A stretch of DNA of 64,000 bases from Alentia gelatinosa (Eukaryota; Annelida; Polychaeta; Phyllodocida; Polynoidae), in NCBI GenBank assembly GCA_950022655.1, contig OX465579.1, positions 51,315,950 through 51,379,949 on the forward strand, written 5' to 3'. The position numbers and the translations under genes were made by a program. The notes below the pieces were generated by a model. That model was not told where the DNA came from. It searched no databases and was given only the letters and a program-made list of their open reading frames with translations. This document shows, piece after piece, positions 57,561-64,000 of the stretch. Positions within the stretch are counted from its first letter, which is position 1; each line of letters opens with the position of its first letter.

Positions 57561-60500
57561 AGTTTGAAATTGATTATCGATCTTAACCTCTTGGAAAGAT
57601 ACTTTATGATTTATCTTCAACGAGAAATGCTCATCCCAGGTCCCATAGAGAAATATTGTCCCCGTCTTGGGGGGGGGCTTACTCTTTTGGATCATTGACT
57701 GAGCTTAATTGGTGTAATTCATCTTTAATCAATTTACACTCTCCGGTAAATTCTGATTTTCTAACCTAGTTCTGGCGTTTCTGAAGGGTCTATCTTAGGA
57801 AATTCCTCTACTCCCGATTTTCCAACTCTTTCCTTGACTGCGAAGGAATATTAAATTAAGGCTTCGTGAGTGAAAACAGGAGTTTCAGCCTTTCTGTTAT
57901 CACAGACATGAGATCAACAGACCCGGTTACATCATCACCTTCACTAGGCTGCCGAGGCTGAGGCGTACGACGTTCGAGACGGTAGGCTTAGCTGAACTAG
58001 AAGTATATGATACTGATCAGGGTTGTCTAGATGAACATTTCTAGATGGAAATTCTCTATTTTAACCATCGTTCAGATGTCTGACTGCGCTAAACCAGCTT
58101 AAAAATTGAGATAGTATCCTGTGTCACTAACTAGGCACAGCAACAACGTGTTACGGAAGCCACTCTGAAGCCATACGGAAACCACGCGGTCCTCGTGTGT
58201 ATCTGACAGAAGTAGAATAACGTGAAGACCTCATGTGCATGCGTGCTGATTGAGGTAGACGGGAGGTGGTTATGGGATAACAACAGCTGTTGGAGTCACA
58301 CTGAATACGGATGCAACTCTGACAGTCAAATTGCCGGGCTACCCACATGTATACACCGGTAGTGTTTGTACTGTTGTACCCCACAGTGCCTGGATCCAGC
58401 TCTCTTTCAATAAAGTAATAAAATTGTGAGTGCCATTAAAACCATAACATCAGTGATAGACTGGGTGTAATGTTACACCAAATCTCTCACTGAATACAGA
58501 GTTCCACAAACCTTCATTCAGCAAGTATTGAGCGTACATAACCTAATAGTTTTCCTAAATACAGCCATTGTACTCACATGTTTTCTGAATAGATTACTGA
58601 TGATATTCACATGGGTCGCGCCAAATGGTGGACAACAAAACACATATACAACGGCCAATTCCTTTTACATCATACCTGATGAATAAAGATACCACTTCAA
58701 TGACAACATACCACCATAGAACACCCTTTCCATAGATATTGCAATATGAACAATAGATATATGTTCCATACAGGCAATTCTGACAACCTTGAAAACAAAA
58801 TTGAACAATACCGCACATGAAGAGCTATAGAGTTCACAATTGTCCTTCTTTTCTCGAGACGCTATCCTCTAATTGCCGGATGCATTAGATCTATACATTC
58901 ACAGTCAGACCTATCTGCAATAGAGCGCATATCGATTTGATCTTAAGTGTTTATGTCTCTTCAAATTCAACCTGACCGGAGGTTCGATGAACTTTACATT
59001 TCTCTGAACACAGCCATGTGTGACCTTTATCATGGCACTTGTATTCTCAACTGAATCGAACGTCTTTGCTTTCTTCCATCCACTCCCGCTTTCTCTGAAA
59101 ACAGCATGTACCAAAGAGGATGATTACGACTACCATGCTCTAATTGTTTTCTGAAGGCCGTTCAATTTTACGCAGAACCCTCATCTCAGGCTAATAATCA
59201 TTCCATAGCCCTTTTCGGATTGCCTCCAATCGCCTCACAAAACAATTAATGCCCCTCATCTCACGTGAGTTCATTGCTGCCAGCGGCTTTCTGTTGGCCG
59301 ACTATGCTCACTTTTTTCGGGACATAATGAAATGCTGATTATTATCTGGGAAATACAATAGTGATCGCCTAAGACGGAAGAACCCGGAAATTGATACTCC
59401 CCGCTGATTACCGACGAGAGAAGATCGCTAAAGGTTTCTTTTCTCCTTTTTTATATCTAGGTTTTTTGAGTGTTTGTGGAATTTGCATCTGTGTAGATAT
59501 TCATCACACAGCGAACGTGGTTATGACGGGGTAGGTCGGTGAACACAGATGACGTCGGTTCTAGGGACTAGTCTTCCATGTCAACTGATTGAATATGCAG
59601 TTATTTCCAGTTATGCATGTTAAGATGGACCGACACCCGACGACTAGCATACTATATATCCATATTGGCCATATGTTGCTATGGGTTACTATTACTGTGC
59701 CCTGTATAGTGGTAAATCAGCGTTCCTCTGGCTTATAACAGTCTTAGGGGTATATATGACAGTTTACCATCAAGAGTTACATCATACAGGGAATACAGTT
59801 ATAGTACTGTGAGATAAGAGATTCGAGTTCTACAGAATTTGTATGATTAATTCACCCTCTGGTAAGTTTCTAATTGGTCATAAAGGCGGTCAAACGGTGG
59901 AGTGATATATGTCCTGAGTCTTGGACATATCACCTTTAATGTGTTTATTATCCGGGCTCATCGAGATGGCCCACTCCGCGAGCTGTTCACGTTTACTCGC
60001 TGTGAATTCATGTCACTCCGAGTATGCGGGGTATATGATGGGCGAGCACCGCCCCCGCCGTCCCCATCTCCCTACCTGACACAACCCCTAGGATAGAGTG
60101 TAGTCAGGTCCTGCATAATTCCACGTACATGCAACAAGATGCGATTTAAACCCATTAATATATGCAAAGAAGGCGCGGTAGCGATAAAAGGTAAAAAGAA
60201 GAAAAATAGAAATGACAAGGAAAAAGATTGATAAAAGAAAAAGAAGCCGATGACTTTATGCATAGGAACTAGCGTACCGTGGTTATCAGTGCTTTTTTAT
60301 GTGATGCTGAGAGGGACGGCAGCGGCGGCGGCATATTAATGCATTATGTCGCCGCTAGCCACTTGCCGAGATTTCGTACAACTCTAATCTAATCATCCGT
60401 GCTGGCATTTTTAGTCCTGCTGTCTCTTAAGCGGCCCTCAGAGATTTACAACAAGTGGTCATCAGGCAGGGCCCACCGCCTCGCAAACGCTATTGCATCA

Positions 60501-60779
60501 TGTTATTAAACCCAATTGAGGCCACTCACACAACCACGCCACCTCTTTAATGGGTCGCTGAAAAGGGCAAAGCCAACTTTTCGATTGGCTTCTTCAGCAC
60601 TAGGCGAGGAGGTGGGTGGACTTAGAGAGGGTGGGCAGGGTTTGGAGCTGGGGGTGGAACACCGACGGGCGACAGCTGGGCCTGCTCTCCCGCGTTCAAT
60701 ATTCATTTCGTTATCTCCTTTGTTGGCTTTTTATCCTCAAAGTCGCGGGCCTGAATGCCAGACTGATGAAAACCAGTCG
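57561..60779. other. No gene; complex non-repetitive sequence
   Basis: No exon recognised. The stretches at about 59150-59420 and 60290-60590 are rich in homeodomain-type sites (AACAATTAATGCCCC, ATTAATGCATTATG) and lack repeats, which is compatible with conserved regulatory DNA. There is a purine-rich strand at about 60177-60250. Confidence 0.3.
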
Positions 60780-61240
60780 CCATGCAGGTTAGGCATACAG
60801 GCTGGTGGTCTAGAGGTGCAGTTTAGGCAGGCGGCATGGGCGTATAGGCTGGACCGTCAGGCGTGTGGATTAGGCGTGCGTGTTAGGCTAACGGCGCTTG
60901 GGTTAAGCCTACGGGCACGTGGTTTCAGTGTGTGGATTAGGCATAAAGGAAAATACGCCAGGCTTGGGGTTGGGCTAAAGGTCGACGGATTAGCCTTTTG
61001 GGATGGGCTAAAAGGCGAGGGGTTTAGGCATGGGAATTGGGTAAGAGGGTTAAACATGCGCGTTAAACAAAATAAAAGTAGGTAAAGCATGTGGGAATAA
61101 CTAACAGCGGACAGTTGGTTTAAGGCATGTCGATTAGACGCCATGGTTAGTCATACACGGGAGGCTTAAGGCGGACCAGTTAGGGAATGTGGGTCAAGGT
61201 TACAGGCGTGTGACTTAGGCAATCGGGACTGGGCGTGGGT
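60780..61240 (+). repeat. TTAGGC-rich degenerate minisatellite
   Basis: Short units of about 15-17 bp of the type GG(C/T)GTGTGGATTAGGC recur irregularly with TTAGGC or TTAAGC in most of them. The open frame that crosses this stretch on the plus strand (60516-61085) is therefore a repeat artefact in its second half. Confidence 0.7.
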
Positions 61241-61603
61241 GGCAAGCACGTTTGCCTGTGGGTAGGTAGTTTAGGGCCGTATAGGCAACGCTGTAGTACG
61301 GTTGAAATGACCGAAGGTACTGGTCAGTAGGCATACTTGTTTATTCTATTTTTTTCATTAGAAAATGATTCGCTTGTAAATAATACAGTGCGGTCTACCA
61401 TTAAACCCAAACCTTCACATGATACCGTGAGTCTTCATACCTCATACCTTCATATACTCCTTTCCCACTTGATGCAATTTACTTGATCTATATTTGCAAT
61501 TCTATTTAAACGATCTACCACCTCGACCAATTCCGCACACCCCTCCAGGAAACGCATTGCGCCTTCTCTACCGACTTTAACCCCAATTGTGCCAATTGTT
61601 CTT
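61241..61603. other. No gene recognised
   Basis: Flank of the third tyrosine-recombinase element. No gene seen. Confidence 0.4.
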
Positions 61604-61859
61604 CATTACCCTATCCCCGGATTAAAGTAGAGAAGCAGTAGCTGGGAGTAAAGAATTTTATTGAATTCTATGAAATAAAGATTATGTCGACCTTACTGGA
61701 CGATCATATCAATATGTAATATGGATATGAATGGTAAGTAATATTACATAATGGTAATTGACATGTATAATAAGGTCAATTAATATAAGTATAAAATATG
61801 ATATACAATACAGTAGTATGAAAAATACGTAGGTAATTGTATATGGAAATAAAATAGCC
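61604..61859 (-). repeat. Split direct repeat B2 of the third element
   Basis: A 256-bp copy almost identical to 62102-62357. Differences seen are CATATCAATATG versus CATATTAATATG and one base near the end. It marks the 3' terminus of the element. Confidence 0.93.
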
Positions 61860-62101
61860 CTATGTGAGTAGGAAGAAAGAAAGAAGGTTGAGGGTGGGTG
61901 GGATGAAAATAGTGCTTGTAGTACGTGCGTACTGCAGAGCGGGTGGAGAAGAAGTGAGGCCGGGGCCTGGACCGGGCTGTACCACGTGACCTCGTGGTGT
62001 GGGTGAGTGCCGCGAGGGGGCAGGAGGGGCGCCCGTGAGGCGCGGTAGAGGGGGACACCGGGGAGGCAATGATGACCCCTGAGCCATGCCCATGGGTATA
62101 C
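61860..62101 (-). repeat. A2 segment of the third element
   Basis: A GC-rich segment of about 242 bp between the two B copies. By Ngaro architecture it should recur as A1 at the 5' end of the element beyond the window. Confidence 0.65.
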
Positions 62102-62357
62102 CATTACCCTATCCCCGGATTAAAGTAGAGAAGCAGTAGCTGGGAGTAAAGAATTTTATTGAATTCTATGAAATAAAGATTATGTCGACCTTACTGGACG
62201 ATCATATTAATATGTAATATGGATATGAATGGTAAGTAATATTACATAATGGTAATTGACATGTATAATAAGGTCAATTAATATAAGTATAAAATATGAT
62301 ATACAATACAGTAGTATGAAAAATACGTAGGTAATTGTATATGAAAATAAAATAGCC
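62102..62357 (-). repeat. Split direct repeat B1 of the third element
   Basis: Internal B copy, adjacent to the recombinase stop codon (45 bp away). Confidence 0.93.
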
Positions 62358-62401
62358 AAGAGCCAATATAAGGAGTGGGGGGGTGGGATAAAAGAAAAAT
62401 A

Positions 62402-63380
62402 TTAAGAATTGTTTAGGGACCTGATCAAAGCATGGTTGACAGCGGAGGCATCAGTGTCTTTGATGTAGGTCCGATGGGCGTTAGACCTCCAGCCCCCATA
62501 CCGCTGTATGGCGAGTTCCGGCATACCGGCCTGGAATGCCTGCGTCGCGGCAGCCTTCCGGAGGCTGTGCAGTGTGTATGTGGGGGGCTGGCCTGCCTTC
62601 CGGAGGAGTGATTTCCATTCCCTCGACAGGGTCCTGGTCGTGAGAATCTCTCCGTTCGCCAGGCTGAGGAACGGAGCCGTAGGGTCGGCCGTAGGTGCGG
62701 CCGCGAGCATGGTCCGTATAGCCCAGACGGGGCAGGAGGACGGTTCGGGGGAGGCTCGTATGACCACTGTCTTTTCCTCCCCCGCTCTCTGCATGTTTTT
62801 CGCCGCTTTTACCCTGATCGATGCTTGACCGGGCGTGACGACCACGTCTCGGCGTGACAGGTGTCGCGCCGGGTCATACTTTGCCGTGGATGGTGGAGCT
62901 ACTTCGCTTTGCCGCAGCGCGGCAAAGTAGATGATTAGAACCGCGGCCCTCAGACCGATGTGCATCGGGGAGTCTGTGAGGGCCGTGAGGGCCGCCCTGA
63001 AGACGTCCATCGGGACCGGAGGCTTGACGTTGGGAAGGTACTCCTTGTTTCGTCTCATGGCATCCAGTGCCCGCTTCACCCGGAAATCCTCGGTTGCCGC
63101 GACATCGCCGCCCGTCAGCCGGAGGTGCGACCGCACGTGGGACAGCTGGTTCGCGACCGTCGCCGGCGAGGGGGCGTGGCCCGCGACGTACTCTAGGTAC
63201 GCCGTGGTGAAGGACACTGTGGGTTTCTGGGGGTCCGCCCCCATTCTCCGGCAAAAGGCTAGGTAGGTCGCGACGGCACTCCACTGGTTCGCGACCGTTC
63301 CGGGGGCAAGCGCCTCGCACTGCCGCGCAGATGCCCTCGTCTGGAGTGATCGTAGCGCCGGATCTGCAGGCGAGACGGAG
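62402..63380 (-). CDS. Tyrosine recombinase of the third element
   Basis: The frame is open from about 63380 to the stop at 62402. The first ATG (63242-63244) lies inside the homologous region, because the upstream codons still match the family (ALAPGTVANQWSAVATYLAF). Translation therefore probably enters from the overlapping RNase H frame by frameshifting. The N-terminal helical domain includes SPATVANQLSHVRSHLRLTG. Catalytic motifs are the first Arg in FAALRQSEVAPPS, the H-x-x-R box LHSLRKAAATQAF, GGW in the third position and the likely nucleophile in HRTYIKDTD. All residues are present and there is no stop or shift. It probably integrates the circular DNA product of reverse transcription. 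Confidence 0.88.
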
Positions 63381-64000
63381 AACGGGGTAGAAAGAGGTGT
63401 GTGTACATGGGATCACTTCAACCAGAGAATGATAATTTATGTAATTAACGGCCGTGACAAAGTCCCTCGAGGTCAGGTGGGCTCGGCTGAGGGCGTCTGC
63501 CACGATGTTAAGCACCCCCGGCACGTGTGTGTACACGAACTCCACCTGGAGTCTGGCTTGTACTGTCCATGCCTGGCGGGCACACTCGGCGAGGACCGGA
63601 TTCCTCGCACGCCCCGACCTGAGTGCCTGGACTGTACCCATGTTATCGCAGTACACTTCCACACGAGTCCCTCGGTCGCGATCCGTGAGGAAGGTACACA
63701 TTGCGTAGACCGCATTGAGGGCCTCGAGCTTGGCGATACAGTCCACGGGGTCCTCGACGGGGCAGACCCTACCGCAATAGTAGTATCTCCCATCCGTGCC
63801 CCCCACTCCACTCAGGCACGCGTCCACTATGATGCATTTGGTGGGAGGCCCTCGAGGTATCAGGGCATGGCCGTTCCATCCCTCGGCGAACCGCAGGAAC
63901 CACTGGAGGTCCTGCCGCATCTCCGAGTTGACGTTGATGTAGTATCCGGCCATGCCCCGGAGGGCCTCGAGCAGTTTGCTGACGAATGGTCGGGCCGGGC
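63381..64000 (-). CDS. RT-RNase H (Pol), C-terminal part, third element
   Basis: Open from the window edge. It begins in the RT connection region (FVSKLLEALRGMAGYY) and continues with the RNase H domain: CIIVDACLSGVGGTDG, the Glu in AKLEALNAVY, RVEVYCDNMGTVQAL and LNIVADALSRAHL. It ends near the shift into the recombinase frame, although the same frame stays formally open to 62874 inside the recombinase gene. The RNase H D-E-D-D residues are present. The RT palm lies outside the window. Confidence 0.85.

Larger units (their letters stand above)
61604..64000 (-). mobile_element. Third tyrosine-recombinase retrotransposon (Ngaro-type), cut by the window edge
   Basis: On the minus strand the order is RT-RNase H (from the right edge), tyrosine recombinase, B1 (62102-62357), A2 (61860-62101) and B2 (61604-61859). 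The B copies differ at only about two of 256 positions. A1, Gag and most of the RT lie beyond 64000. The proteins resemble those of the nested element at 22-27 kb more than those of the AT-rich host element there. No lesion is seen in the visible coding part. Confidence 0.9.

Noticed and set aside
60516..61085. 189-codon open frame on the plus strand
   Set aside because: Its second half is the TTAGGC-rich minisatellite and the first half has no recognisable domain or splice context.

Overview
The window looks like nuclear DNA from a marine invertebrate animal, possibly a lophotrochozoan such as a mollusc, annelid or brachiopod. The reasons are AT-rich intergenic sequence, intron-containing reading frames with GT/AG splice signals, and a repeat mix of Ngaro/DIRS-type tyrosine-recombinase retrotransposons, CR1-like and L1/Tx1-like LINE fragments, piggyBac-type and other MITEs, and a Harbinger transposase gene. 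No bacterial operons, rRNA genes or CRISPR arrays are visible. The exact taxon cannot be fixed from sequence alone.

Left part (1-20 kb). An unusual poly-A-tailed retroposon lies at about 1.7-5.5 kb. It carries a LINE-type ORF1 (coiled coil, RRM-like segment, C-terminal domain), a NADAR (ADP-ribose processing) domain and an SGNH-hydrolase-like domain, but no reverse transcriptase. It is decayed, and a dispersed repeat splits its ORF1. Next come two oppositely oriented LINE fragments (6.3-7.7 kb), two related MITEs (8.8-9.8 kb), a long TA microsatellite, an inverted array of hairpin-bearing repeats split by a small retroposon with target-site duplications (11.8-13.0 kb), a long hairpin (15.3 kb), a CpG/CCAAT-rich promoter-like stretch (16.1-16.4 kb), a piggyBac-type MITE and a foldback MITE.

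Middle (20-30 kb). A Ngaro-type retrotransposon spans 20199-30133 with an intact A1...B1-A2-B2 split direct repeat structure. A second, GC-rich tyrosine-recombinase retrotransposon (about 22.03-27.03 kb, minus strand) has inserted into its pol gene. Both encode Gag, RT-RNase H and a tyrosine recombinase, and both carry inactivating lesions in the parts needed for movement.

Right part (30-64 kb). A gene-poor stretch holds LINE remnants and dispersed short repeats. It is followed by a five-exon HARBI1-like Harbinger transposase gene (51.4-53.7 kb) with a complete DDE triad, one in-frame stop and a piggyBac MITE in its first intron. A convergent minus-strand gene-like region for an acidic, lysine-rich, probably nuclear protein ends only about 35 bp from it. 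An RNase H remnant, a TTAGGC-rich minisatellite and a third tyrosine-recombinase retrotransposon follow. The third element runs off the right edge, and its two B repeats differ at only about 2 of 256 positions, so it looks recent.

Apart from the HARBI1-like gene, its convergent neighbour and one possible terminal exon near 31.6 kb, I see no convincing host gene. Most of the coding capacity belongs to transposable elements.
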